A DNA stretch of 64,000 nt from Pseudomonadota bacterium (GTDB lineage Bacteria; Pseudomonadota; Alphaproteobacteria; Rhizobiales; Phreatobacteraceae). This document shows positions 49,888-59,335 of the stretch, one piece after another. The number at the start of each line of letters is the position of its first letter. Positions within the stretch are counted from its first letter, which is position 1. Both the position numbers and the translations under genes were made by a program. Where the stretch lies: positions 62,001 through 126,000 of the forward strand of contig JAIUOO010000014.1 of assembly GCA_020161695.1 (NCBI GenBank). The letters are read 5' to 3'. Below the pieces are notes generated by a model that did not search any database, was not told the origin of the DNA, and saw nothing but the letters and a program-made list of their open reading frames with translations.

Positions 49888-51285
49888 ATGTCCGACCTCG
49901 CCGATCTCTCCGCAGCCGACCTCTCCAAAGCCTACAAGTCGAAGAAACTGTCCCCGGTGGAGGTGACCAAAGCGGTTCTCGCCCGGATCGAGGCGACGGA
50001 ACCGCACCTGAACGCCATGTACATCGTCTCGGCGGAAGCAGCGCTGAAGGCCGCCAAGTCGGCCGAACGCCGCTGGAACCGCGGCAAGGCGCTGTCCGCC
50101 CTCGACGGCGTGCCGGTGACGGTGAAGGAGAACCTGATGACGGCGGGCGATCCCGCCCCCATCGGCGTTCCCATCGCCGACATGACGCCGAAGGAGGCGG
50201 ATTCGCCGGTTCCCGCGCGCCTGCGCGAGGCCGGCGCGGTCATTCTCGGCAAGACCACCATGCCCGACTACGGCATGCTGTCGGCGGGACTCTCCTCGCT
50301 GCATGGCGTGACCCGCAACCCCTGGAACCTCGCCAAAAACCCGGCGGGCTCCTCCTCCGGCGCGGGCGCTGCGGGCGCGGCCGGCTACGGGCCGCTGCAT
50401 GTCGGCACCGATATCGGCGGCTCGATCCGCCTGCCGGCCGCCCATTGCGGCCTGTTCGGCCTGAAGCCCTCGCTTGGCCGCGTGCCGATCAACCCGCCAT
50501 TCCTCGGCCGTGTCGCCGGTCCCATGACCCGCACGGTGCGCGACGGCGCCATGCTGATGAACGTCATCGCCAGGCCCGACGCCCGCGACTACCGCAGCCT
50601 GCCCTATGCGCGGACCGACTACACACGGAACCTCGAGGCGCTGCCGCTCAAGGGCCTGAAGATCGGCGTCATCACCGCCATGCAGGCGGGCCTGCCGGCC
50701 GATGCCACGATCATCCGGGCGGTGAAGGCGGCCGCCAAGGCGCTGGAGGCGGAAGGCGCCATCGTCGAGCCGGTGCAGGGCTTCCTTACCCACGAGATGC
50801 TCGACGGCATCTGCCGCTTCTTCGAGGCGCGCTCCTATGGCGACGTCGCCAAGCTCAAGGCCGAGCAGAAGCGCCAGCTGCTGCCCTATATCGTGGAATG
50901 GGCGACCTGGCGCGCCCGCAAGTTCACCGGCGACGACGTGATGAGCGGCTATCTCGCCGTGCAGGCCATGCGCGAGGCCGCCATCGCCACCAGCGAGCCC
51001 TACGACTACATCCTCTCGCCGGTCACCTGCCCGGTCAGCTATTCCGCCGAGGCGCACTCGCCGACCGACGATCCGCACCGGGCTCTGGACCACATTCCCT
51101 TCACCGTGGCCGCCAATATGAGCGAGCAGCCGGCGGCCAGCATCAACTGGACCTTCGCGCGCAACGGCATGCCGGTCGGCGTGCAGGTGATCGGCAAGCG
51201 CTTCGACGATGCCGGCGTGATGAAGCTCTGCGCCTCGCTGGAAGTGCTCAGGCCGCAGCAGAAGCCCTGGCCGGTGGTGGGTTAG
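49888..51285 (+). CDS. Amidase (amidase-signature family)
   Basis: A 465-aa amidase-signature hydrolase. The Ser-cisSer-Lys triad is seen: K80 (VPVTVKENL), cis-Ser S156 (NPAGSSSGAG) and nucleophile S179 (GTDIGGSIRLP). N-terminal helices (LSAADLSKAYKSKKLSPVEV) and the C-terminal QPAASINWTFARNGMPVGVQVIGKRFDD fit. Natural substrate unknown; GatA is excluded since gatCB are absent and the protein is shorter. It lies between the carboxylase alpha subunit (divergent) and the SDR (convergent). ATG 49888 agrees with family starts; the preceding frame belongs to the antisense of mccA. Confidence 0.88.
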   Translation: MSDLADLSAADLSKAYKSKKLSPVEVTKAVLARIEATEPHLNAMYIVSAEAALKAAKSAERRWNRGKALSALDGVPVTVKENLMTAGDPAPIGVPIADMTPKEADSPVPARLREAGAVILGKTTMPDYGMLSAGLSSLHGVTRNPWNLAKNPAGSSSGAGAAGAAGYGPLHVGTDIGGSIRLPAAHCGLFGLKPSLGRVPINPPFLGRVAGPMTRTVRDGAMLMNVIARPDARDYRSLPYARTDYTRNLEALPLKGLKIGVITAMQAGLPADATIIRAVKAAAKALEAEGAIVEPVQGFLTHEMLDGICRFFEARSYGDVAKLKAEQKRQLLPYIVEWATWRARKFTGDDVMSGYLAVQAMREAAIATSEPYDYILSPVTCPVSYSAEAHSPTDDPHRALDHIPFTVAANMSEQPAASINWTFARNGMPVGVQVIGKRFDDAGVMKLCASLEVLRPQQKPWPVVG

Positions 51286-51297
51286 AGGGCACCAAGC

Positions 51298-51322
51298 AAC
51301 CCTCTCCCATGGGGAGAGGGTT
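51298..51322. terminator. Palindrome between convergent amidase and SDR genes
   Basis: AACCCTCTCCC (51298-51308) and GGGAGAGGGTT (51312-51322) with a 3-nt loop. It lies 12 nt past the amidase stop and 9 nt before the SDR stop, in position to act for both strands. No clear T-run follows on either side. The core resembles the 47.6-kb and 62-kb repeats. Confidence 0.5.
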
Positions 51323-51331
51323 CCTGTGTGC

Positions 51332-52066
51332 TCAAATCGGCGCGACGCCCACCGTCATGCCGCCGCAGACGTAAAGCACCTGCCCGGTCACGAAGCTTGC
51401 CTCGTCCGACAGGAAGAAATCGGCGGCATGGGCGATGTCCTCGGGCTGGCCGAGGCGCTGCACCGGCACGCCGCGAATGATCGCCTGCGTGCGCGGCGAA
51501 TTGTGGGGGTTGGCGGACTTGAACAGTTCCGTCTCGATCGGCCCCGGCCCGACCGCGTTGACCGTGATGCCCGAAGGCGCGAGTTCCAGCGCCCAGGTGC
51601 GGGTGAAGCCGATGACCCCGGCTTTCGTGGCGGCATAGGCGGTCCGCAGTTCCTTGCCGAGCGCGGCGCGCGAGGAAATGCTGACGATCCGCCCCCTGCC
51701 CGCCGCCTTCATGCCGGGAACGACGGCCTGCGCCGCCAGCATGACCGCGCGCAGATTCACCGCCACGACGCGGTCGAAATCCTCCAGCGTCGTTTCTTCG
51801 AGCGAAGCCGGCGGCGAAATGCCGGCATTGTTGACCAGCCAGAGGATCGGCTGTTCCGTGACGATCTCGTGCAGCGCATCGCGGGTCGCATCGACATCGG
51901 TCAGGTCGACCTCGACGAAATCAGCGCCGTTGTCGGTCTCCGGCGGCGCGCGGTCGAGATTGATCACGGGAATGCCGCGACGGATCAACCGCTCGACGAT
52001 GGCTGCGCCAATGCCACGGCTGCCGCCGGTGACGAGAGCCGCGGGTTCATTGTCGGATGCGGTCAT
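51332..52066 (-). CDS. Short-chain dehydrogenase/reductase
   Basis: A 244-aa classical SDR. The cofactor motif TGGSRGIG is at 13-20, NNAG at 79-82, catalytic S131, Y144 and K148 (YAATKAG). Arg in LDRA (39) after the second strand hints at NADP or NAD with a small 2'-OH pocket; not decisive. A C-terminal substrate-loop region GRPIETELF-like (GPIETELFKSANPHN) is seen. The C-terminus (VTGQVLYVCGGMTV) is standard. Substrate unknown. It may be co-transcribed with the carboxylase beta gene upstream. Confidence 0.9.
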   Translation of the reverse strand: MTASDNEPAALVTGGSRGIGAAIVERLIRRGIPVINLDRAPPETDNGADFVEVDLTDVDATRDALHEIVTEQPILWLVNNAGISPPASLEETTLEDFDRVVAVNLRAVMLAAQAVVPGMKAAGRGRIVSISSRAALGKELRTAYAATKAGVIGFTRTWALELAPSGITVNAVGPGPIETELFKSANPHNSPRTQAIIRGVPVQRLGQPEDIAHAADFFLSDEASFVTGQVLYVCGGMTVGVAPI

Positions 52067-52107
52067 GCGCTTCGTCCCCAGTTGCGCCTTATGCGGCCCC
52101 TCGGCGC

Positions 52108-52196
52108 GTCATGGCCGGGCTTGGCCCGGCCATCCACGACTTGAACACGACTGCCAAAGGCAAATCGTGGATACCCGGCCCAAGGCCGGGCATGGC
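52108..52196. repeat. Inverted palindromic repeat unit (Hyphomicrobiales type)
   Basis: Two outer arms, ATGGCCGGGCTTGGCCCGGCCAT near 52111-52133 and CCCGGCCCAAGGCCGGGCAT near 52174-52193, are themselves palindromic. Between them ATCCACGAC (52132-52140) pairs with TCGTGGAT (52165-52172). It fits the abundant intergenic repeats of this order and could form a large cruciform or RNA hairpin. It separates the SDR from the carboxylase beta gene. Confidence 0.75.
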
Positions 52197-52225
52197 GGAA
52201 GGAGGATCAAGCGCGCCCCTTTCCC

Positions 52226-53833
52226 TCACATCCTGAACACGCCGAACTTGGTCGGCGGCACCGGCGCGTTGAGACAGGCGCTCAAGGCCAGCGACAGGAC
52301 GCGCCGCGTCTCCGACGGCAGGATGATGCCGTCGTCCCAGAGCCGCGCCGTCGCGTAATAGGGATGGCCCTCGGCCTCGTAGTTCGACCGGATCGGCGCC
52401 TTGAAGGCCTCCTCCTCGTCCGCCGACCAGTCCTTGCCCTCGGCCTCGAAATTCTCGCGCTTCACGGTCGCCAGCACGCTCGCCGCCTGCTCGCCGCCCA
52501 TGACGGAGATGCGCGAGTTCGGCCAGGTGAACAGGAAACGCGGCGAATAGGCCCGCCCGCACATGCCGTAATTGCCGGCGCCGTAGGAGCCGCCGACCAG
52601 CAGGGTGATCTTCGGCACCTGCGCGCAGGCGACCGCCGTGACGAGCTTGGCGCCGTCCTTGGCGATGCCGCCCGCCTCGAACTGCCGGCCGACCATGAAG
52701 CCCGTGATGTTCTGGAGGAACAGCAGCGGAATGCGCCGCTGGCAGCACAGTTCGATGAAATGCGCGCCCTTCATGGCGCTTTCCGAGAACAGGATGCCGT
52801 TATTGGCGATGATGCCGACCGGCATGCCGTGGAGCCGCGCGAAGCCCGTCACCAGCGTCGTGCCGTAGAGCGCCTTGAACTCGTCGAACTCGGAGCCGTC
52901 CACCAGCCGCGCGATGACCTCGCGGATGTCGTACTGGGTCTTGAGATTGGTCGGGACCAGCGCCTCCAGCTCGGCCGGGTCGTATTTCGGCTCGCGCGGG
53001 TCGGCCAGCGCGATGTCGACATTCTTCACGGAATTGACGTTGGCGACGATGCGCCGGGCGATCGCCAGCGCATGGGTGTCGTCCACCGCATAATGGTCGG
53101 CGACGCCGGACTGGCGGGCATGGACCTCGGCGCCGCCGAGATCCTCGGCCGTGACGATCTCGCCGGTCGCCGCGCGCACCAGCGGCGGGCCGCCGAGGAA
53201 GATCGTGCCCTGCTTCCTGACGATCACGGTCTCGTCCGACATGGCCGGCACATAGGCGCCGCCCGCCGTGCAGGAGCCCATGACCACGGCGATCTGCGGG
53301 ATGGAGGCGGCCGACAGGTTCGCCTGATTGAAGAAGATGCGGCCGAAATGCTCGCGGTCGGGGAAGACCTCGGTCTGGTGCGGCAGGTTGGCGCCGCCGG
53401 AATCGACGAGATAGACGCAGGGCAGCCGGTTCTGCAGCGCGATCTCCTGCGCGCGCAGGTGCTTCTTCACCGTCATCGGGTAGTAGGTGCCGCCCTTGAT
53501 GGTCGAATCGTTGGCGACGATCATCACCTCGCGGCCTTCGACCCGGCCGATGCCGGTGATCACGCCCGCGCCGTGGATTGCCTCGCCGTAAAGGCCGTTG
53601 GCGGCAAGCTGCGACAGTTCGAGGAAGGGCGAGCCGGGATCGATGAGGCCCATGACGCGGTCGCGCGGCAAGAGCTTGCCGCGGGCGACATGGCGCTGGC
53701 GCGCGCGCTCGTTGCCGCCGAGGGCAGCCTCGGCGCGCTTCGCCTGAAGGTCGTCGACGAGGCCGCGCCAAGCCTCGGCATTGGCTTTGGCCTCGGGCGC
53801 GGCAGCATTGAAGGCGGATTTCAGGATGGCCAA
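52226..53833 (-). CDS. mccB: Methylcrotonyl-CoA carboxylase beta (carboxyltransferase) subunit
   Basis: A 535-aa carboxyltransferase with N- and C-terminal crotonase-like halves. N-half: [34 protein letters not shown], then [44 protein letters not shown]-half: [31 protein letters not shown] and [21 protein letters not shown]. These match the MCC beta subunit better than PCC beta. The enzyme carboxylates 3-methylcrotonyl-CoA in leucine breakdown. The alpha subunit lies 2.5 kb away on the same strand, with the amidase (opposite strand) and the SDR between. Start ATG 53833. Confidence 0.93.
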   Translation of the reverse strand: MAILKSAFNAAAPEAKANAEAWRGLVDDLQAKRAEAALGGNERARQRHVARGKLLPRDRVMGLIDPGSPFLELSQLAANGLYGEAIHGAGVITGIGRVEGREVMIVANDSTIKGGTYYPMTVKKHLRAQEIALQNRLPCVYLVDSGGANLPHQTEVFPDREHFGRIFFNQANLSAASIPQIAVVMGSCTAGGAYVPAMSDETVIVRKQGTIFLGGPPLVRAATGEIVTAEDLGGAEVHARQSGVADHYAVDDTHALAIARRIVANVNSVKNVDIALADPREPKYDPAELEALVPTNLKTQYDIREVIARLVDGSEFDEFKALYGTTLVTGFARLHGMPVGIIANNGILFSESAMKGAHFIELCCQRRIPLLFLQNITGFMVGRQFEAGGIAKDGAKLVTAVACAQVPKITLLVGGSYGAGNYGMCGRAYSPRFLFTWPNSRISVMGGEQAASVLATVKRENFEAEGKDWSADEEEAFKAPIRSNYEAEGHPYYATARLWDDGIILPSETRRVLSLALSACLNAPVPPTKFGVFRM

Positions 53834-53977
53834 GGCGGCGGGCTCCGGCGCGGAAGCGATTCCAGCAAAAATGCGAGGCGGTTCCAGGTCCGGAATGGCG
53901 AGGACGGAAGAACCGCGTTCGGGCCGTCTTGGTTAGCGTGCAATCGGCAGCCTGTCATCCGGGCGGAGCGGCGGAGG

Positions 53978-54763
53978 TCAGCGCCCCGCGACCGGCTCCA
54001 TATGCGCGGCGCGGATCGCAGGCTCCGCCGCGGGGCTGTTCATCAGCCAGATGAAGGCGCGGGCCGCCCCGGCCTCCCGGGGATTTGCGGCAAGGCCCGC
54101 CGCATAGGTGGTGACGAGTTGCAGTTCGGCCGGCAAAGGCCCGACGAGGCGCACGCCGCGCACCGGCATGATCTCGCTGATCTGATGGAACACCACGTCA
54201 GCCTCGCCGCTTGCGACGAGTTCGGCCGCGTAGCCGCCCATTTTCGGCTTCGCCCTGGCGCGCAGAACCTCGGCAAGCCCCAACCGCTCGACCATCTGGA
54301 CGAAATAGATGCCGCTGGTGCCGCCGCCTGCGGGATCGACATAGGCTATGCCGCGCGCCGCGACGATCAACCGCTTCACCGCGTCGACCGAGGAAATGTC
54401 GGGCATCGCGGCGCCCTCCGCGACGCCGATACCGATGCCGGTGCGTGCGAGGTCGAGGCGCGATCCGTTCGCGATGCGGCCCGACTGGATCAGCGCATCG
54501 ATGACGACCGGCGTGGCGACGACGACATCGGCCGCCTCGCCGGACTGGATGCGCCGCTGGACGCCGCCGGCCGTGTCGGTGACGAGCACGATCCGGTGGC
54601 CGGTCTGCGCCTGAAACAGTTCGCCGAGCGCCTGGACCAGCGCCTTGGAGGCGCCGGTGGCCATCACCTGCAGATCGGCAGCCGACGCGCGGCCGTCGCC
54701 CGACAGCAGCGCCAGCGCGAAAGCCAATGCTCCGGCAGCCGCCCTCGCCCCGCACCACGCCAT
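53978..54763 (-). CDS. ModA-like periplasmic solute-binding protein (orphan)
   Basis: A 261-aa exported receptor. A signal (ALAFALALLSGDGRASA) ends near residue 28, followed by ADLQVMATGASKALVQALGELFQAQTGHRIVL. Then QRRIQSGEAADVVVATPVVIDALI and DPAGGGTSGIYFVQMVERLG follow the type-2 periplasmic-binding order of molybdate-binding proteins. The ModA consensus oxyanion pocket is not clear, so the ligand may differ. No ModB, ModC or ModE is nearby. Many genomes have such orphan ModA-like proteins. Start ATG 54763. Confidence 0.8.
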   Translation of the reverse strand: MAWCGARAAAGALAFALALLSGDGRASAADLQVMATGASKALVQALGELFQAQTGHRIVLVTDTAGGVQRRIQSGEAADVVVATPVVIDALIQSGRIANGSRLDLARTGIGIGVAEGAAMPDISSVDAVKRLIVAARGIAYVDPAGGGTSGIYFVQMVERLGLAEVLRARAKPKMGGYAAELVASGEADVVFHQISEIMPVRGVRLVGPLPAELQLVTTYAAGLAANPREAGAARAFIWLMNSPAAEPAIRAAHMEPVAGR

Positions 54764-54858
54764 GCCCGCCTCCCCATTTGCCCCGTCGCGATCATGCGCG
54801 GGTCCGGGGCGGCAGCAACAGGAAAGGCACGGCCTGAAATCGCGTTCGCGTGAATGCC

Positions 54859-55509
54859 TCAGGCCACGTCGTCGCTATCGGCGAGGTGCCAGGGCTCGGC
54901 ATCGGCCGCCTGCTTCCACTCCTGCCAGGCCGGCAGTGCCATGATCCGCTCCATGTAGGCGCGCACCGGCGGCGGCACCTCCACCCCATAGGAATGAAAC
55001 CGGGAGACAACCGGCGCATACATGGCGTCGGCGCCCGAGAAGGCGCCGTAGAGGAACGGCCCGCCGGCGCCGAACCGGGCCCGCGCCTCGGTCCAGCCAG
55101 CGACGATGCGGGCGACATTGGCCTCGACATCCGGCCCGAGGATCACCGCTTTCGGTTCCCGCCGGATGTTCATGGGGCAACGGGCGCGCAGCGGCGCGAA
55201 GCCCGCATGCATTTCGGTCGACAGCGACCGGGCATGAGCGCGGGCGGCGCTGTCGGCCGGCCAGACGCCGCGATCCGGGAAGCGGTCGGCGATGTACTCG
55301 ATGATCGAGAGGCTCTCCCAGACGACGACATCGCTGTCGATCAGCGCCGGCACCTTGCCGCCGGGCGAGGTCGCGCGAATCCGCCCGGCCGACCCGTCGC
55401 GGTAGAGCGGGATCAGTTCCTCCTCGAACGACAGCCCCAGCGTGCGCATCAGAATCCACGGCCTGAACGACCAGGACGAATAGGCCTTGTTGCCGATGAC
55501 GAGCTTCAT
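54859..55509 (-). CDS. Glutathione S-transferase family protein
   Basis: A 216-aa GST-like protein: MKLVIGNKAYSSWSFRPWIL starts the thioredoxin-like domain (catalytic Ser/Cys region SSWS), then GKVPALIDSDVVVWESLSIIEYIADRFPDRG (split cis-Pro loop and ES motif at the glutathione site). The helical domain contains RSLSTEMHAGFAPLRARCPMN and FLYGAFSGADAMYAPVVSRF. Its role is unknown. Start ATG 55509. Confidence 0.88.
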   Translation of the reverse strand: MKLVIGNKAYSSWSFRPWILMRTLGLSFEEELIPLYRDGSAGRIRATSPGGKVPALIDSDVVVWESLSIIEYIADRFPDRGVWPADSAARAHARSLSTEMHAGFAPLRARCPMNIRREPKAVILGPDVEANVARIVAGWTEARARFGAGGPFLYGAFSGADAMYAPVVSRFHSYGVEVPPPVRAYMERIMALPAWQEWKQAADAEPWHLADSDDVA

Positions 55510-55600
55510 GACGCCTCTCTCGCGGAGGCATCACGATGACCGGCGACCTCTGCCCATTCCAGCGAATTGCCGTGATCGGCCCATTCGCCGCGCTGATCGA

Positions 55601-56014
55601 TCAGGCCTTGGGCTTCGGCGCCCAGGCCTCCACCGGCCCACCGGACTTCTTCCATGCGCCGAAGCCGCCCTCGACATGGGCGACCGGCTTCAGGCCCATA
55701 TCCTGCGCCGTCTTGGCCGCGAGCGCCGAACGCAGGCCGCCGGCGCAGAAGAACACGAACTGCTTGTCCTCCTGGAAGATCGGCTTGGCATAGGGGCTTT
55801 CCGGGTCGATCCAGAATTCCAGCATGCCGCGCGTGCAGGAAAAGGCGCCGGGCACCTTGCCGTCGCGCTCCTGTTCGCGGGGGTCGCGAATGTCGACCAG
55901 CACCACGTCGTCGCGGCCGTGCAGCGCCTTCGCCTCCTCGATGGTCAGCGTCTTCACCGCGCGGTTGGCCTCGTCGAGCATGGCCTTGTAGCCGCGCGTG
56001 ATGGTCTGGGGCAT
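55601..56014 (-). CDS. Rhodanese-domain protein
   Basis: A 137-aa single-domain rhodanese. LTIEEAKALHGRDDVVLVDIRDPREQERDGKVPGA is the fold core, with active-site cysteine C90 in FFCAGGLRSALAA and GFGAWKKSGGPV at the end. The loop C-A-G-G-L-R is the sulfurtransferase type. Sulfur donor and target unknown. ATG 56014 with GGAGGA is preferred over 56047. Confidence 0.9.
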   Translation of the reverse strand: MPQTITRGYKAMLDEANRAVKTLTIEEAKALHGRDDVVLVDIRDPREQERDGKVPGAFSCTRGMLEFWIDPESPYAKPIFQEDKQFVFFCAGGLRSALAAKTAQDMGLKPVAHVEGGFGAWKKSGGPVEAWAPKPKA

Positions 56015-56127
56015 GTCGTCCTCCGCTGTTTGAGCCGAACCTAGCATCGCCTTCCCCGCCCGGCACAGGCCCGCCGACGCATGACGCTCTGGACGAAGCC
56101 GCGCGGCCCGCGCTACCGATTGAACCC

Positions 56128-56805
56128 ATGCTCGGCCTGACCCTCCTCGACGGCATCGCTTTCGCCTATTTCGCCATTGCCTGGGCGGTCTATGCCTGGA
56201 TCGTCGAGATCTGGGGCGGGCGCCGGCGCGGGCTCACCGCCATCATGCACAGCTACCGGCACCGCTGGATGGCCGAGATGCTGGTGCGCCCGAACCGCAT
56301 CGTCGACACCCAGATCAACATGACGCTGCAGCAGGGCTCGTCGTTCTTCGCGTCCACCTCGCTGCTCGCGGTCGGCGCCTGCCTCGGCCTGATGAACGCC
56401 TCCGACCGGGCGCTGGAAGTGGTGCAGGGTCTGTCCTTCGGCCATGCCGGCTCGCGCCAGCAATGGGAGGTGAAGCTGGCCGGCCTGATGGTGATCTTCG
56501 TCTATGCCTTCTTCAAGTTCGGCTGGGCCTACCGGGTGTTCAACTACTGCGCCATCCTGATCGGCGCGACGCCGGAGGGCGACCGGCGCACCAGCGAGGA
56601 AGCACAGGCCATGGCCACCCGCGCGGCCAAGCTCAACGGCATTGCCGCGTCGCATTTCAATCGCGGGCAGCGCGCCTTCTTCTTCGCGCTCGGCTATCTC
56701 GGCTGGTTCGCGGGGCCGCTGGTCTTCGTCGCGACGACGACGGCGGTCTTCGCCGTGCTCTACCGTCGCCAGTTCATGTCGGAGAGCCGCGAAGCGGTCC
56801 TCTAG
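56128..56805 (+). CDS. DUF599 membrane protein
   Basis: A 225-aa protein with about four TM helices: near 6-27 (LLDGIAFAYFAIAWAVYAWIV), 72-92, 118-137 (LMVIFVYAFFKFGWAYRVF) and 183-205. The signature block MHSYRHRWMAEMLVRPNRIVDTQI and the later GATPEGDRRT and HFNRGQRAFFFALGYLGWF match DUF599, a family of unknown role common in alphaproteobacteria. Divergent from the rhodanese gene (113 nt). Start ATG 56128. Confidence 0.88.
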   Translation: MLGLTLLDGIAFAYFAIAWAVYAWIVEIWGGRRRGLTAIMHSYRHRWMAEMLVRPNRIVDTQINMTLQQGSSFFASTSLLAVGACLGLMNASDRALEVVQGLSFGHAGSRQQWEVKLAGLMVIFVYAFFKFGWAYRVFNYCAILIGATPEGDRRTSEEAQAMATRAAKLNGIAASHFNRGQRAFFFALGYLGWFAGPLVFVATTTAVFAVLYRRQFMSESREAVL

Positions 56806-56895
56806 GGGTGCGCGGCGACGAATGCCGACGCCAGGATCCTGCAGCCGCAATTGCGGAACATGCCTGAAACCTACCTGACCAGCGTTACGCTGTCA

Positions 56896-56915
56896 AGGAC
56901 CATGGTCCTATTTTA
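56896..56915 (+). terminator. Weak terminator after DUF599 gene
   Basis: AGGAC-CATG-GTCCT (56896-56909) followed by ATTTTA. Stem is only 5 bp. It sits about 90 nt past the stop of the DUF599 gene; a second short hairpin CAGCG-TTA-CGCTG lies at 56880-56892. Confidence 0.35.
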
Positions 56916-56947
56916 CGCCACCCACGGTTGTCGATCGCCATGATTTC

Positions 56948-58930
56948 CTATCGCCGCCTTGGGTCCGGGTGGCCGTCGAGGCGCATCTGGAACAGGAAAT
57001 AGGTCGGCGAGCAGTAGCCGAGGCCAGCCACGCGGCCGACATCCGGCAGATCCGCCGGCAGCGCCTGACACATGAAATCCTCGCGGCAGAGGCGCTCGGC
57101 CGAGCAGGTCGCCCGCATGCCGCGGACGATGGAAGCCCCGAGGCACCCCGCGAAATCGTTGGTGGCGACGCAGAGGTCGAAGGCGCGCCCTCCGGCAAAG
57201 CCGCAGATGTCGTCCGGCGGCGTCTGGCCCGGCCGGAACGCAGCGAACCGCCGGTCCTGATCGTTGCACTGGCGATAGGCGAGTCCCGCCGGCGTGCCGC
57301 CCACCGGCGGCCGGCAGGTGTGGTCCACCCTGTTGATGCGTGGCGCATGGGCATTGAGCCGGGTCAGGACGGTGAAGCGGTCGACCCACGGCCGGATGCC
57401 GGACGAGGGCTCGATGCGGCCGGCGAGGCAGGCCTGCCCGGAGAACTCCCGGCTGCGCTCGTTGACCATGCACTGGCCGTAATCGACGCCGATGGATGGG
57501 TTTTCCGCCAGCACGGTGCAGGTCGCTCCGCCGCCGCAGGTCCAGCCCTGACCGATGTCGCGCCCTGTCGCCGCCGGCAGGCAGGCCTGCCCGAGCGTCG
57601 CCTGGCGATAGGTCGGCCGGCTCCCCGCCCAGTCGGCCGGCGGGGCCGCCGGCAGCGGCCGGAAGCGCGCGGGTTCGCGGCCGGCCGCAACGGCCCCGGA
57701 ATAGGCGGCCCGGCGCGGGCGTTCGGCGTGGAAATGCGGTGAATAGCCGACCAGCACGCGGTTCAGCGGCGAGGTGTCCGGCTCGTCCTCGCCGATGACG
57801 TGGAAGCCGGCGGTGGAGCCGGACTGATGACAGCCCTGACAGGTCATGCCGTCCAGCCGCTCGACGAAGCCGCGCACCGAGCGCACGACGCCTTCCGAGC
57901 CGAACGCCGTGCCGGCGAAGGCGTCGCCGTTCCTGCCGAAGACCTGCGCGTAGGGCCGGTTGCCGTAGCGCGCCGAACCGTAGGTCGACCAGGACATGAC
58001 GCGGGTCGCGAGGAAGCGGTCCGGCACCCGGATGACGCCCTCCTCGACAGCGCCGGTGCGCGCCTTGAGGAAAGCGGCGAGATCGTCCCTCAGCGCCGCG
58101 TCGTCCTTCAGGCGCGCGACATCCGGCGTGTTCTCCAGCGGCTTGTCGAAGAGCGCGACCGCCCCCTCGCCCGGCGCGACGCCGAAGACGCGCATCAGAT
58201 AGGCCGCCTGCCCGCCGAACGCGACCTCCTGTCCCGACGGGAAGCGGACGATCTGGGCGTTGATCTCGATCTGCTTCGGCCGCGCCGGGGCGGCGGCCAG
58301 GGGACCGCTGGCGAGCCATCCGGCGCGCGCCTCGGCGCTGCCGAGACCCGCCGGCACGGTCAGGCCGCGCGCGACATCGGCGCAGGAGCCATTCGGCGGC
58401 TTCGGCAGGTCGTGCACCACATTGACCGAGAAGGGCATGCGCGAGGCATGGGTGCGGCCCTCGCGCTGGAACCGGTAGGCGAGCCGGTAGAGCAGCCTGA
58501 TCTCGCCGCAACTGGCCTCCCGTTCGCCCTCGGCCACGAAATCGCGCCGGTCCAGCCGCGCGACCACGCCGACCAGCGCGAAACGCGCCGTGGGCGACGA
58601 CAGCCAGGCGAGTTCGAAGACACGGCCGGCATTGGCATTGGTGATCTCGTGCAGCGGCCGCCCGGTCGATGCCATGTCGGCGCGCAGTTCGCGGACGTCG
58701 GCGCTGACAGTCTCGACCACCTGCCGATAGGCCGGGCTCGCCTGATGGAGGGCGGCGTTGGTCGCGCCCGGCGCGCCGAAAGCGCGGGCCATGCCGAAGC
58801 CGCGCGCCTCCAGCGCCCGCAGCGTGGCATTGTCGAGCGTATCGAGAAACGGTCGCCCGGCCTCGAAGGCGGCGGCGGGGCACAGGGCGGCGAGCATGGC
58901 CGCGAGCGGGAGCACTAGGCGAAGCAGCAT
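56948..58930 (-). CDS. Large Cys-rich secreted protein with one CxxCH (unknown family)
   Basis: A 660-aa exported protein. A signal (MLLRLVLPLAAMLAALCPAAA) ends near residue 21. The first 350 residues are Cys-poor, then C364-x2-C367-H368 (GMTCQGCHQSG) in a context that looks like a single cytochrome-c heme site. From about 470 there are about 14 further cysteines in a regular spread (WTCGGGATCTVL, GQACLAGRIEP, HTCRPPVGG, DICGFAGGRAFDLC), probably disulfide-rich and perhaps repeated. No known domain recognised. ATG 58930 is chosen for the signal; the frame is open to 59137. It is divergent from the DUF3253 gene. Confidence 0.75.
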   Translation of the reverse strand: MLLRLVLPLAAMLAALCPAAAFEAGRPFLDTLDNATLRALEARGFGMARAFGAPGATNAALHQASPAYRQVVETVSADVRELRADMASTGRPLHEITNANAGRVFELAWLSSPTARFALVGVVARLDRRDFVAEGEREASCGEIRLLYRLAYRFQREGRTHASRMPFSVNVVHDLPKPPNGSCADVARGLTVPAGLGSAEARAGWLASGPLAAAPARPKQIEINAQIVRFPSGQEVAFGGQAAYLMRVFGVAPGEGAVALFDKPLENTPDVARLKDDAALRDDLAAFLKARTGAVEEGVIRVPDRFLATRVMSWSTYGSARYGNRPYAQVFGRNGDAFAGTAFGSEGVVRSVRGFVERLDGMTCQGCHQSGSTAGFHVIGEDEPDTSPLNRVLVGYSPHFHAERPRRAAYSGAVAAGREPARFRPLPAAPPADWAGSRPTYRQATLGQACLPAATGRDIGQGWTCGGGATCTVLAENPSIGVDYGQCMVNERSREFSGQACLAGRIEPSSGIRPWVDRFTVLTRLNAHAPRINRVDHTCRPPVGGTPAGLAYRQCNDQDRRFAAFRPGQTPPDDICGFAGGRAFDLCVATNDFAGCLGASIVRGMRATCSAERLCREDFMCQALPADLPDVGRVAGLGYCSPTYFLFQMRLDGHPDPRRR

Positions 58931-59011
58931 GGCATCGAAGTCCCATGTCCGGATTTCGGCCCGATGCCGCGCGCGGCTCGACGCGGTATCCGCAGTGAGG
59001 CATGAGGGGGC

Positions 59012-59275
59012 ATGACCATCGAATCCGAACTCGAAGACGCCATCCTCACGCTGGCGCGTGCCCGCGGTCCCGACAAGTCCATCGACCCCTCCGAGCCCGC
59101 CAAGCAGGTCGCGGCGGCGCGCGGCAGCGATTGGCACGCGCTGATGCAGCCGGTCCGGCGCGCGGCGGTGAGCCTCGCGAAGCAGGGCCGGCTCGTGATC
59201 CTGCGCAAGGGCAAGCCCGTCGATCCCGCCGACTTCAAGGGCGTCTATCGCCTCACCGTGCCGCGCGAGGACTGA
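59012..59275 (+). CDS. DUF3253 domain protein
   Basis: An 87-aa cytosolic protein: LEDAILTLARARGPDKSIDPSEPAKQVAAARG, then WHALMQPVRRAAVSLAKQGRLVILRKGKPVDP and FKGVYRLTVP. This is the DUF3253 pattern, a likely winged-helix-like fold found in many proteobacteria. The function is unknown. The frame has ATG 59012, 81 nt from the divergent secreted protein gene. Confidence 0.85.
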   Translation: MTIESELEDAILTLARARGPDKSIDPSEPAKQVAAARGSDWHALMQPVRRAAVSLAKQGRLVILRKGKPVDPADFKGVYRLTVPRED

Positions 59276-59335
59276 GGGAATTCGCCATTTCGCGAGTCCG
59301 GAGAATCGGTTGCTCCGCGAATTTGAGGCGGATTC

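Noticed and set aside
48262-51285. 1007-codon plus-strand ORF including the amidase
   Set aside because: The amidase is only the last 465 residues; the rest is antisense of mccA. Start set to 49888.
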